Origin: JBHHZJ01 sp046758005 | GTDB taxonomy: Bacteria; Pseudomonadota; Alphaproteobacteria; Kiloniellales; J153 | Direction of reading: 5' to 3' | Length of the DNA: 7,535 bases | Assembly (NCBI GenBank): GCA_046758005.1 | Contig: JBHHZJ010000130.1 | Coordinates: forward strand, 1-7,535 | Shown: one piece after another, positions 1 through 6,250 of the stretch | Layout: every line of letters starts with the position of its first letter | Position numbering within the stretch: the stretch's first letter is position 1 | Position numbers and translations under genes: made by a program | The notes under the pieces: generated by a model | The model's database searches: none | Told to the model about the DNA's origin: nothing | What the model saw: the letters and a program-made list of their open reading frames with translations, nothing else

Positions 1-869
1 GTGATCGTCAACGAAGAGGTGCTCGAAAGCCTCGGCTCGGGACCGGCGCCGGCGCGCCGAAGACGCCCCAGGCCGCCGCGGCCGGTGGCAAGCTGCGCTC
101 GCGCCTCCTGGTACCACGACCCAAGCAGGAAGCCGCGCCGCGGCCGGCCCCGCCGATCGAGCCGGTCACCCCGCTACCGCGCGTCGCCGCCACGCCGAAA
201 CCGGCACCGGCCCCCGCGCAGCCGCCGCCGAAGGCGCAGTCGCGGCCCCAGGCGCAGACCGCGGCGCGGCCGGCACCGAAGCCGCGGCCGCAGCCCCAGG
301 CGCAGCCCGCCGCGCCGCCGCCACCGCCGGCCGCCCAGAAACCCGCCGCGCCGCCGCCGCCGCCGGCGCTGATCAAGGAACTGGAAGCGGCGCCCGTGGC
401 GCGCCCGGAGCCGCCGCCGCCGCCGGCCCTGACCCGGGAACTCGAAGCCGGGCGCAAACCGGCCACGCCACCCGCGCCCCCGGCCGCCGAGGCGCTGCTC
501 GGCGCCCAGCCGACGGGCACCCAGAAGGCCGCCTTGCCGCCGAGCGGCGGCCTCACCGAGACGCGGCTGGTTTTCGAGCAGGGCTCGGCGGAGCTGTCCG
601 AGGCGGCGAAGGCCCAGCTGCAGGTCTTGGCGAAGCAACTGGCGCAGAATTCCGCGGCCCGGGTGCAGTTGCTGGCCTATGCGAAGGACACGGGCAACGG
701 TTCGAGCCGCGCCCGGCGCCTGTCGCTGTCGCGCGCGCTGGCGGTGCGCGCCTTCCTGATCGACCAGGGGATCCGCTCGACGCGGCTGGACGTGCGCGCC
801 CTGGGCAACAAAGTGGACGGCGGCCCGGCGGACCGCGTCGACATCCTGCCGCAGGGCGCAGGGCGCTAG
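1..869 (+). CDS. Pro/Ala-rich OmpA-like peptidoglycan-binding protein, 3' part, apparent frameshift near 45
   Basis: The gene runs off the left edge. From about position 45 to the TAG at 867-869 it is open in the frame starting at position 3, with G/C third positions. It encodes a long Pro/Ala/Gln/Lys linker (about 45-540) and then an OmpA-like domain (about 546-862), with LVFEQGSAELSEAAKAQL, the LSxxRAxxVxxFL helix (RRLSLSRALAVRAFLIDQGI) and a closing DRVDI. This fold binds peptidoglycan in the periplasm. The aspartate of AKDTGNG and the arginine of DRVDI are the likely diaminopimelate contacts; the usual GHTD is replaced by AYAKD. Bases 1-42 look coding in frame 1 instead (VIVNEEVLESLGSGPAPA), so the true start lies upstream and the reading frame breaks within about 40-60. 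A ring-binding role beside the motor-like pair downstream is possible, but the 0.37 kb gap argues against one simple operon. Family assignment is firm for the C-terminal domain only. Confidence 0.75.
   Translation, partial: DRQRRGARKPRLGTGAGAPKTPQAAAAGGKLRSRLLVPRPKQEAAPRPAPPIEPVTPLPRVAATPKPAPAPAQPPPKAQSRPQAQTAARPAPKPRPQPQAQPAAPPPPPAAQKPAAPPPPPALIKELEAAPVARPEPPPPPALTRELEAGRKPATPPAPPAAEALLGAQPTGTQKAALPPSGGLTETRLVFEQGSAELSEAAKAQLQVLAKQLAQNSAARVQLLAYAKDTGNGSSRARRLSLSRALAVRAFLIDQGIRSTRLDVRALGNKVDGGPADRVDILPQGAGR
351..470 (+). repeat. Two tandem 60-base units in the proline-rich linker
   Basis: Units at 351-410 and 411-470 each begin with five CCG codons and encode PPPPPALIKELEAAPVARPE and then PPPPPALTRELEAGRKPATP. 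The PPPPPAL-x-x-ELEA core is shared. It is an in-frame duplication of a short proline stretch followed by a charged helix, and probably lengthens the periplasmic linker ahead of the OmpA-like domain. Confidence 0.6.
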
Positions 870-901
870 TACCGGCGATCATGGGAAGATGATACGTATG
901 A
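870..901 (+). repeat. Left terminal inverted repeat
   Basis: Starts directly after the CTAG that supplies the upstream stop codon. Its inner part, AAGATGATACGTATGA (886-901), is the near-perfect partner of 1114-1129 and contains the palindrome ATACGTAT. Confidence 0.55.
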
Positions 902-1113
902 TCGTCTTTTCCCGTCCTCTGGGGTGGAAGCGGCGCGCCGGCGATGCGGTACATCGTCAAGCGGCGCCGAGGCCCGCCGGAGGACGCGAAAAGCGACCCC
1001 GCGCGCGGCCTTGCAGGCCCTTCGGGCGTCGTCGCGCGGCCCCGGTGGCGCCCCGGGTGACGGGCCGGCATGATGGCGCACCACGCGCCTGGACGAGAGA
1101 ACCTGAACGGCCG

Positions 1114-1150
1114 TCATACGTGTCATCTTTGTATGTATGATAGTGGATAC
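1114..1150 (-). repeat. Right terminal inverted repeat
   Basis: On the + strand the inner part reads TCATACGTGTCATCTT (1114-1129), with 15 of 16 bases complementary to 886-901. The repeat continues to the CTAG at 1151-1154. It also contains TATGAT (1136-1141), which resembles a -10 box pointing at the downstream motA-like gene, but no good -35 box goes with it. Confidence 0.55.
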
Positions 1151-1243
1151 TAGCTCCGGAAAATACGTGCGCGCCATAGTTTTGCCGCAGTGCCCCGCTA
1201 TAGGGCGGCCGATTTGAGCAAGACCGAGCCCTCTCTCCGCGTC

Positions 1244-2401
1244 ATGACGCGGCCGCAGCGCTATCTCGTCCGGATGAGCCTGTTCCTGCTCGCCGTGGCG
1301 GCGGCCTGCGCCGCGCTTGCGCCTCAGCTCAAGGACGCGTTCCTGGCCAATGCGGTGCTGAACGGCATGATCCTGGGGGTGCTCCTCCTCGGGGTCATAT
1401 ACATCTTTCGCCAAGTGTTCGTCCTGCGCCCCGAGATCACGTGGCTCGAGCGCCTGCGCCAGGAGACGAGAGGCGGGGTCGTCTTCCCGGGCGCCCTGTC
1501 GGAGCATCGGCCGCCGCGGCTGCTGGGCCCGATGGCGAACATGCTGGGCGAGCGGCGCGGCCGGATCACGCTGTCCACGCTGTCGATGCGCACCCTGCTC
1601 GACGGCATACAGAGCCGCATCGAAGAATCGCACGACATCTCGCGCTACCTGATCGGTCTGCTCATTTTCCTCGGCCTGCTCGGCACGTTCTGGGGCCTGT
1701 TGGGCACGGTAAGCGCGGTGGGCGAAACCATCGCGGGACTGAGCGGCACGGCGACCGACCCGGCGGTCCTGTTCGAGGATCTCAAGCGGGGCCTCAACAA
1801 ACCCTTGTCCGGCATGGGCACGGCGTTTTCGTCCTCGCTGTTCGGGCTCGCCGGTTCTCTGGTGTTGGGCTTCCTCGAACTTCAGGCGGGGCAGGCGCAC
1901 AACCGCTTCGTCAACGATCTCGAGGAGTGGCTGTCCGGCGTCACCCGCCTGTCCAGCGCCGGGCCGGTCGGCGACGGCGAGCAATCGGTGCCGGCCTTCA
2001 TCCAAGCGCTGCTCGAGAAGACCGCGGACAGCCTGGACCAGCTTCAGCACACGATCGACCGCGGCGAGAGCGAGCGCAACACGGCCAACCAAAACCTGGC
2101 GACGCTGACCGAGCGGCTGGGCACGCTCACCGACCAGATGCTGGCCGAACAGGGCGTGCTTCTGCGCCTGGCCGAGACGCAATCGCAAATGAAGACCCTG
2201 GTCACGCGCCTGGCCGAGCAGGAGGCGCAGCCGAACGGCCTGGACGAGGCGACCCGCAGCCATATCCGCAATCTCGACGTTCGCCTCGAGCACTTGGTCA
2301 ACGAGTTGAGCACGGGGCGCGACTACGCGGTGCAGGAAATCCGCGGCGAGATCCGCCTGCTCACTCGGACGATCGCCGCCATGGCCGAGGACGCCGAATA
2401 A
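1244..2401 (+). CDS. MotA/TolQ/ExbB-like proton-channel protein with C-terminal coiled coil
   Basis: 385 residues from the ATG at 1244. In-frame GTG (1190) and TTG (1214) starts would add 18 or 10 residues. I prefer 1244 because MTRPQRYLVRMSLF leads straight into the first membrane helix, but no start has a strong Shine-Dalgarno. Predicted membrane helices lie at about 11-27, 38-57, 134-158 and 192-211. The conserved MotA/ExbB core is GLLGTFWGLLGTVSAV (about 143-158) and LSGMGTAFSSSLFGLAGS (188-205). The 38-57/134-158 loop and the region after 211 should be cytoplasmic; 250-385 is charged and helical, probably coiled coil. The family forms inner-membrane rings that use proton flow to drive a partner, here almost surely the MotB-like protein encoded 9 bases downstream. 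Without flagellar genes nearby, and with this tail, it is not an ordinary flagellar stator. The architecture also resembles ZorA, but no other Zorya gene is present. Confidence 0.85.
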   Translation: MTRPQRYLVRMSLFLLAVAAACAALAPQLKDAFLANAVLNGMILGVLLLGVIYIFRQVFVLRPEITWLERLRQETRGGVVFPGALSEHRPPRLLGPMANMLGERRGRITLSTLSMRTLLDGIQSRIEESHDISRYLIGLLIFLGLLGTFWGLLGTVSAVGETIAGLSGTATDPAVLFEDLKRGLNKPLSGMGTAFSSSLFGLAGSLVLGFLELQAGQAHNRFVNDLEEWLSGVTRLSSAGPVGDGEQSVPAFIQALLEKTADSLDQLQHTIDRGESERNTANQNLATLTERLGTLTDQMLAEQGVLLRLAETQSQMKTLVTRLAEQEAQPNGLDEATRSHIRNLDVRLEHLVNELSTGRDYAVQEIRGEIRLLTRTIAAMAEDAE

Positions 2402-2410
2402 GGGGCGGGC

Positions 2411-3880
2411 ATGTACGTTCTCGGTCGTAGCGGCCGCCGACGCGCCGTCAACATCTGGCCCGGCTTCGTCGACGGCCTCGCCACCCTGCTCCTCGTCGTC
2501 ATCTTCGTTCTCATGGTCTTCATGGTGGGGCAGTACTTCCTCACCGTCGCCCTGAGCGGCCGGGACGAGGCGCTGCAGCGCCTGCAGCGCGAGATCAACG
2601 ACCTGGCCGAGCTGCTCGCCCTCGAGCGCTCGGCGAACGCCGAGTTGCGCATCGACGTCTCCCAGCTTTCCTCCGAGCTGCAGAGCTCCCTGACGGTGCG
2701 CGAATCGCTGGCCACTCAACTCGCCGCGCTGACCGAGGCGCGCGACGAGGTCCAGGCCCGTTTGAGCGCCGCCGAGGCCGAGAAAAACCGCGTCGCGAAG
2801 GATCTCGAAGACGCCTACAAGGTCATCGAGGCCGACAAGGAGAAGATCCAGGTGCAGCTGGCGCAACTCGCGATGCTGCAGAGGCTGCGCGACGACTTGG
2901 CCGCGCGCCTGCGCGCGAGCGAGCAGGAAACCAAGCGCGTCGGCAAGGAACTGGAGGACGCCTACAAGGTCATCGAGGCCGACAAGGAAAGGATCGAGTT
3001 GCAGCTGGCGCAACTCGCGATGCTGCAGAAGCTGCGCGACGACTTGGCCGCGCGCCTGCGCGCGAGCGAGGAGGAAGCCAGGCGCGTCGGCAAGGATCTG
3101 GAGGACGCCTACAAGGTCATCGACGCCGACAAGGAGAAGATCAAGGCGCAGCTCCAGGACCTGGCGATCCTCCAGTCGCTGCGCGACGACCTGATGTCCA
3201 GGCTGGCGCGAACGGAGACGGCGCGCGATGAGCAGAAGAAGCTGACCGACGAGGCGCAGGCGCAGCTCCTGCTGCTCAACCGGCAGATCGCGGCCCTGCG
3301 CCAGCAGCTCTCGCGGCTGGCCGTCGCCCTCGAGGCCGCCGAGGCGGAGGCCACCGAAAAGGACGTGCAGATTGCCGACCTCGGGCGCCGGCTCAACGTG
3401 GCGCTGGCGAGCAAGGTGCAGGAGCTGGCGCGATACCGCTCGGAGTTCTTCGGCCGGCTGCGCGAGGTGCTCGGCCGGCGGCAGGACATCCGAATCGTCG
3501 GCGACCGGTTCGTGTTCCAGTCCGAGGTGCTGTTCGCCAGCGGCTCGGCCGAGCTGGGCGAGTCCGGCCAGGCGCAGCTCGCCCGGCTCGCCCAGACTTT
3601 GAAGGAAATCGCGGTGAAGATCCCGAAGGACCTGACCTGGGTCCTGCGCGTGGACGGTCATACCGACCGCGCGCCGATCAGCACGCACGAGTTCCCGTCC
3701 AACTGGGAGCTGTCGACGGCGCGCGCGATTTCCGTGGTCAAGTTCCTAATCGACCAGGGCATCCCGCCGGATCACCTGGCCGCCACCGGGTTCGGCGAGT
3801 TCCAGCCGCTCGACCGGCGGTTGAGCGACGACGCCTTCCGCCGCAACCGACGGATCGAGCTCAAGCTGACCCAGCGGTAG
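2411..3880 (+). CDS. MotB-like protein: membrane anchor, long repeat-containing coiled coil, OmpA-like peptidoglycan-binding domain
   Basis: 489 residues. The ATG follows AGGGGCGGGC, a modest ribosome-binding site, 9 bases after the previous stop, so the two genes are probably co-translated. Residues 14-45 (NIWPGFVDGLATLLLVVIFV, then LMVFMVG) form one membrane helix with Asp21 at the place of the proton-carrying aspartate of MotB/TolR. Residues about 50-345 are a heptad-rich periplasmic coiled coil with three 49-residue repeats (132-278). Residues about 362-489 are an OmpA-like domain: VLFASGSAEL, GHTD (416-419), NWELSTARA (431-439) and NRR (479-481), the usual peptidoglycan-binding residues. 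It should pair with the upstream channel protein and anchor the complex to the wall. Linear coiled coil of that size is far longer than in flagellar MotB. The gene's stop is only 7 bases from the stop of the convergent ABC gene. Confidence 0.88.
   Translation: MYVLGRSGRRRAVNIWPGFVDGLATLLLVVIFVLMVFMVGQYFLTVALSGRDEALQRLQREINDLAELLALERSANAELRIDVSQLSSELQSSLTVRESLATQLAALTEARDEVQARLSAAEAEKNRVAKDLEDAYKVIEADKEKIQVQLAQLAMLQRLRDDLAARLRASEQETKRVGKELEDAYKVIEADKERIELQLAQLAMLQKLRDDLAARLRASEEEARRVGKDLEDAYKVIDADKEKIKAQLQDLAILQSLRDDLMSRLARTETARDEQKKLTDEAQAQLLLLNRQIAALRQQLSRLAVALEAAEAEATEKDVQIADLGRRLNVALASKVQELARYRSEFFGRLREVLGRRQDIRIVGDRFVFQSEVLFASGSAELGESGQAQLARLAQTLKEIAVKIPKDLTWVLRVDGHTDRAPISTHEFPSNWELSTARAISVVKFLIDQGIPPDHLAATGFGEFQPLDRRLSDDAFRRNRRIELKLTQR
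2804..3244 (+). repeat. Three tandem 147-base (49-codon) repeats inside the MotB-like gene
   Basis: Units start at 2804, 2951 and 3098, each with LEDAYKVI(E/D)ADKE followed by a LRDDLAARLRASE-type segment. Units 1 and 2 differ at about 11 of 147 bases by eye, including an identical 40-base run; unit 3 diverges in its last third. The stretch before unit 1 (residues about 110-131) looks like an older, eroded copy. Forty-nine residues is exactly seven heptads, so each added unit keeps the coiled-coil register. Confidence 0.9.
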
Positions 3881-3887
3881 GCCCGCG

Positions 3888-5741
3888 TTACCGTGCGGCG
3901 TGGCCGGCGCCTGCGGACGCGGCGCCCGCCTCCGGCGCCGCGGCCGGGCTCTCGCCGAACTGCAGCGCCGCCAGCCGCGCGTAGAGGCCGTCGGCCGCGC
4001 TGAGCTGCGAATGGGTGCCGCTGGCCACGATGCGGCCCTGGTCCATGACCACGATGCGGTCGGCCTTCAGGACTGTGGCCAGGCGGTGCGCGATGACGAG
4101 CGTGGTGCGCCCGCTCATCAGGCGGTCGAGCGCCTTCTGCACGGCGCGCTCGCTCTCGGCGTCGAGCGCGCTTGTCGCCTCGTCGAGCAGCAGGACCGCC
4201 GGGTCGCGCAGGATCGCGCGCGCGATGGCCAGGCGCTGGCGTTGCCCCCCCGACAGGCGCACCCCCTTCTCGCCGAGGAAGGTGTTCAGCCCCTCCGGCA
4301 GGCGCTCGAGGAAGTCGAGCGCGGCGGCGGCCGCGGCGGCGCGGCGCACCTCCTCGTCGCTCGCCTCCGGCCGGCCGTAGCGGATGTTCTCCCAGGCGTC
4401 GGCGGAGAAGACGACGGGCTCCTGCGGCACCAGCCCGATGCGCGCCCGCAGATCCTTGGGATCGGCCTCGCGCAGCTCGACGCCGTCGAGCAGGATCCGG
4501 CCCCGCTGGGGATCGTAGAAGCGGAGCAGAAGCTGGAAGACCGTCGTCTTGCCCGCCCCGGACGGGCCGACGATGGCCAGCTTCTCGCCCGGCGCCACGG
4601 TAAGCTCGAAGCCATCGAGCGCCGCGCGTTCGGGCCGCGAGGGGTAGTGGAAGACCACGTCCTCGAAGCGCACCGCGCCGCGCGCGGGCTCGGGCAGGGG
4701 CATGGGGGCCGCGGGGGCGGCGATGTCGGGCTCGGTCGCGAGCAGGTCGATCAGGCGCTCGGTCGCGCCCGCCGCGCGCTGCAAATCGCCGATCACCTCG
4801 CTGATCGCGCCGGCCGCGCCGGCCACGACCACGGCGTAGAACACGAAGGCCGACAGCTCGCCGGCGCTGATCCGACCGGCCAGTACGTCGTGGCCGCCGA
4901 TCCACAGGATGACGCTGACCGCGCCGAACACGAGCACGATCACCACCGCGGTCAAGGCCGCCCGCGCGCGAATCCGGCGCACCGCCGTGGCGAAGGCCGC
5001 CTCGACCCGGTCGCGGAAGCGCAGGCGGTCCACGGGCTCGTGGCCGAACGCCTGCACCGTGCGGATCGCGCCGAGCGCCTCGTCGACGTAGGCGCCGATG
5101 TCGGCCACGCGGTCCTGGCTGGCGCGGCTGAGGCTCCGGACCTTGCGCCCGAAAAGGAGGATCGGCACGAGAACGAGCGGCACGACCAGCAGCACCAGGC
5201 CCGTCAGCTTGGCGCTGGTCACGACCAGGAGCACGATGCCGCCGACCAGAAGCAGCGCGTTCCTGAGCGCGATCGAGGCCGATGTGCCGACGACGAGTTG
5301 CAGGACGCTTGTGTCCGTGGTCAGGCGCGAGAGGATCTCGGCCGTGCGGGTCACCTCGTAGTAGGCCGGCGACAGCGCGATCACCCGTTCGAACACGGCG
5401 CGGCGGATGTCGGCGACGACCCGCTCGCCCAGCCAGGAGACCAGGTAGAACCGCGCGTAGCTCGCCGCGGCGAGCAGAAGGATCGCGCCGAACAGCACGA
5501 GCACCGCCTGGTCGAGCAGGTCGGCGTTGCCGCTGGCGAAGCCCTCGTCGACCAGCCGGCGCAGCCCGAAGCCGAGGCCGAGCACGGTGCCCGCCGCCAC
5601 GGTCAGGGCGACGCACGCGCCCGCGACCTGGCCCCGGTAGGGCCGCACGAAGCGCCAGAGCTGGCGCAGCTGACCGAGCCTGCGGCTGCCCGGCCGCTCC
5701 TCCGGCGCATCGGGCCGCGCGAGCGAGGCCCCGCTCAACAT
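3888..5741 (-). CDS. MsbA-related ABC exporter half-transporter (fused permease and ATPase)
   Basis: 617 residues, a full-length type IV half-transporter that should work as a homodimer in the inner membrane. The membrane domain covers about 30-330, with hydrophobic segments near 39-60, 77-99, 158-178, 180-198, 262-281 and 293-315. The ATPase domain covers about 357-597 with every motif intact: Walker A GPSGAGKTT (392-400), Q-loop Gln440, signature LSGGQ (496-500), Walker B VLLLDEATS with Glu521, D-loop SALD and H-loop His552. It belongs to the exporter subfamily that includes MsbA and multidrug pumps and is closest in feel to the MsbA-related group of alphaproteobacteria; the substrate (lipid, drug or other) cannot be read from sequence. 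The Ala/Gly-rich tail after 597 is probably unstructured. The ATG has no clear Shine-Dalgarno and overlaps the end of a possible upstream ORF. It is convergent with the MotB-like gene and divergent from rpmE. Confidence 0.92.
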   Translation of the reverse strand: MLSGASLARPDAPEERPGSRRLGQLRQLWRFVRPYRGQVAGACVALTVAAGTVLGLGFGLRRLVDEGFASGNADLLDQAVLVLFGAILLLAAASYARFYLVSWLGERVVADIRRAVFERVIALSPAYYEVTRTAEILSRLTTDTSVLQLVVGTSASIALRNALLLVGGIVLLVVTSAKLTGLVLLVVPLVLVPILLFGRKVRSLSRASQDRVADIGAYVDEALGAIRTVQAFGHEPVDRLRFRDRVEAAFATAVRRIRARAALTAVVIVLVFGAVSVILWIGGHDVLAGRISAGELSAFVFYAVVVAGAAGAISEVIGDLQRAAGATERLIDLLATEPDIAAPAAPMPLPEPARGAVRFEDVVFHYPSRPERAALDGFELTVAPGEKLAIVGPSGAGKTTVFQLLLRFYDPQRGRILLDGVELREADPKDLRARIGLVPQEPVVFSADAWENIRYGRPEASDEEVRRAAAAAAALDFLERLPEGLNTFLGEKGVRLSGGQRQRLAIARAILRDPAVLLLDEATSALDAESERAVQKALDRLMSGRTTLVIAHRLATVLKADRIVVMDQGRIVASGTHSQLSAADGLYARLAALQFGESPAAAPEAGAASAGAGHAAR

Positions 5742-5827
5742 GCGGGCCGGACGCCGGCGCTCGCGGACCGCCGGCCGGGCAGGTCGGCCGGCGCCGCGCC
5801 CCGCTCGAATTTGATGTCGCGCGTCAT
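5735..5827 (-). CDS. Possible 30-residue upstream ORF overlapping the ABC exporter start
   Basis: ATG with AGGGA seven bases upstream, then 30 codons (MTRDIKFERGAAPADLPGRR, then ten more residues to RPAC) with nearly all G/C third positions. Its TGA lies at 5737-5735, so the two frames overlap by 7 bases around the exporter ATG (ATGTTGA). That arrangement allows translational coupling and would explain why the exporter start lacks its own ribosome-binding site. I do not recognise the peptide. In DNA this GC-rich a short open frame is cheap, so it may be chance. Confidence 0.3.
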   Translation of the reverse strand: MTRDIKFERGAAPADLPGRRSASAGVRPAC

Positions 5828-5897
5828 GAGGCTATCCCTATCCCAAAGCCGGCGGCGCGACAACACGGCCCCGCGAGCCCGCCGCGCCGGGCGACCC

Positions 5898-5926
5898 TTG
5901 CGCCGCGCCCCCGGCTCGGCTATACA
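5898..5926 (+). promoter_or_regulatory. Sigma70-type promoter of rpmE
   Basis: TTGCGC (5898-5903), a 17-base spacer and TATACA (5921-5926) match the housekeeping consensus well. Transcription would start near 5932, giving a leader of about 20 bases that carries just the ribosome-binding site GGAGGA (5939-5944). Confidence 0.65.
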
Positions 5927-5951
5927 GCCGGCCTTCCCGGAGGACGCACCG

Positions 5952-6176
5952 ATGAAGAAGGACATCCACCCGGACTACCACGAGATCACCGTGGTGATGA
6001 CCGACGGGACCCAGTTCAAGACGCGCTCGACCTACGGCAGCGCGGGCGACACCTTGCGCCTGGACATCGACCCGAAGACGCATCCGGCCTGGACCGGCGA
6101 GCATCGCCTGGTGGACACCGGCGGGCAGGTGGCGAAGTTCAAGAGGCGCTTCCAGGGCCTCGGCATCAAATCCTGA
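5952..6176 (+). CDS. rpmE: 50S ribosomal protein L31
   Basis: 74 residues, the normal length for L31, beginning MKKDIHPDYHEITVVMTDG. The landmarks KKDIHPDYH (2-10), RLDIDPKTHPAWTGEHRLVD (about 36-55) and the basic tail KFKRRFQGLG are diagnostic. L31 sits at the central protuberance of the large subunit and bridges to the small subunit. It has no cysteine, so it is the form without the CxxC zinc site, which is common in alphaproteobacteria. The ATG at 5952 has GGAGGA seven bases upstream. It forms its own transcription unit, with a promoter at 5898-5926 and a terminator at 6199-6229, divergent from the ABC exporter and convergent with rcdA. Confidence 0.97.
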   Translation: MKKDIHPDYHEITVVMTDGTQFKTRSTYGSAGDTLRLDIDPKTHPAWTGEHRLVDTGGQVAKFKRRFQGLGIKS

Positions 6177-6198
6177 CCCGCACCGTCGAGTCGACGGG

Positions 6199-6229
6199 AA
6201 GGGCGTTTAGCGCTGCGGACGCCCTTTTT
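6199..6229 (+). terminator. Intrinsic terminator of rpmE
   Basis: Stem AAGGGCGT (6199-6206) with ACGCCCTT (6219-6226), a 12-base loop and a run of five T (6225-6229), beginning 23 bases after the rpmE stop. A second small palindrome, CGTCGAGTCGACG (6184-6196), sits just before it. There is no matching A tract on the left, so it is unlikely to serve rcdA from the other side. Confidence 0.9.
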
Positions 6230-6250
6230 GACCGGGGTCTCTTGCGTGAT

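Larger units (their letters stand above)
866..1154. mobile_element. Candidate MITE-like element with imperfect terminal inverted repeats flanked by CTAG
   Basis: AT-rich ends in an otherwise GC-rich gap are inverted copies of each other. Including the flanking GC/CTAG, the left end (865-901) and the reverse complement of the right end (1114-1154) match at 29 of 34 aligned bases with one 4-base length difference, and the innermost 16 bases match at 15. CTAG stands at both outer edges (866-869 and 1151-1154), as expected of a 4-base target duplication, though a palindromic tip would look the same. Removing one copy restores a GCTAGC site that still gives the upstream gene its TAG stop. The interior (about 915-1110) is GC-rich, with hairpins at 999-1005/1033-1039 and 1017-1020/1024-1027. 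The only ORF inside (889-1140, 83 codons, Arg/Pro-rich) resembles no protein I know and is probably not a gene. Alternatives are a pair of operators or a structured leader. Seen: the repeats. Inferred: mobility. Confidence 0.45.

Noticed and set aside
1..372. 123-codon frame 1 ORF starting with GTG at position 1
   Set aside because: Only its first 14 or so codons look coding; after that it becomes an Arg/Pro shadow of the proline-rich linker read in the other frame.
1017..1057. Hairpins GCCC-TTC-GGGC and CCCGG/CCGGG as a terminator of the OmpA-like gene
   Set aside because: Neither is followed by a T run on either strand, and both lie about 150 bases past the stop, inside the candidate element.
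889..1140. 83-codon ORF inside the gap between the OmpA-like and motA-like genes
   Set aside because: It has Arg/Pro-rich low-information text, no ribosome-binding site, starts and ends inside the inverted repeats and resembles no known protein. I treat the stretch as non-coding.
866..3688. A 940-codon open frame antisense to the motA-like and motB-like genes
   Set aside because: It is a shadow of two well-supported genes in very GC-rich DNA, where stop codons are rare on the opposite strand. It has repetitive Leu/Arg/Gln/Ala text, no recognisable domain, and crosses the inverted-repeat element and a gene boundary.
1244..3880. Calling the pair a Zorya defence system
   Set aside because: Only the ZorA/ZorB-like architecture is present; no ZorC, ZorD or ZorE-like gene lies in the window and the neighbours are housekeeping genes.
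3900..6176. A 758-codon + strand frame that ends with the L31 sequence, suggesting a fusion to L31
   Set aside because: The first 680 or so residues are antisense to the intact ABC exporter. The promoter, ribosome-binding site and ATG at 5952 define rpmE as an independent 74-residue gene.
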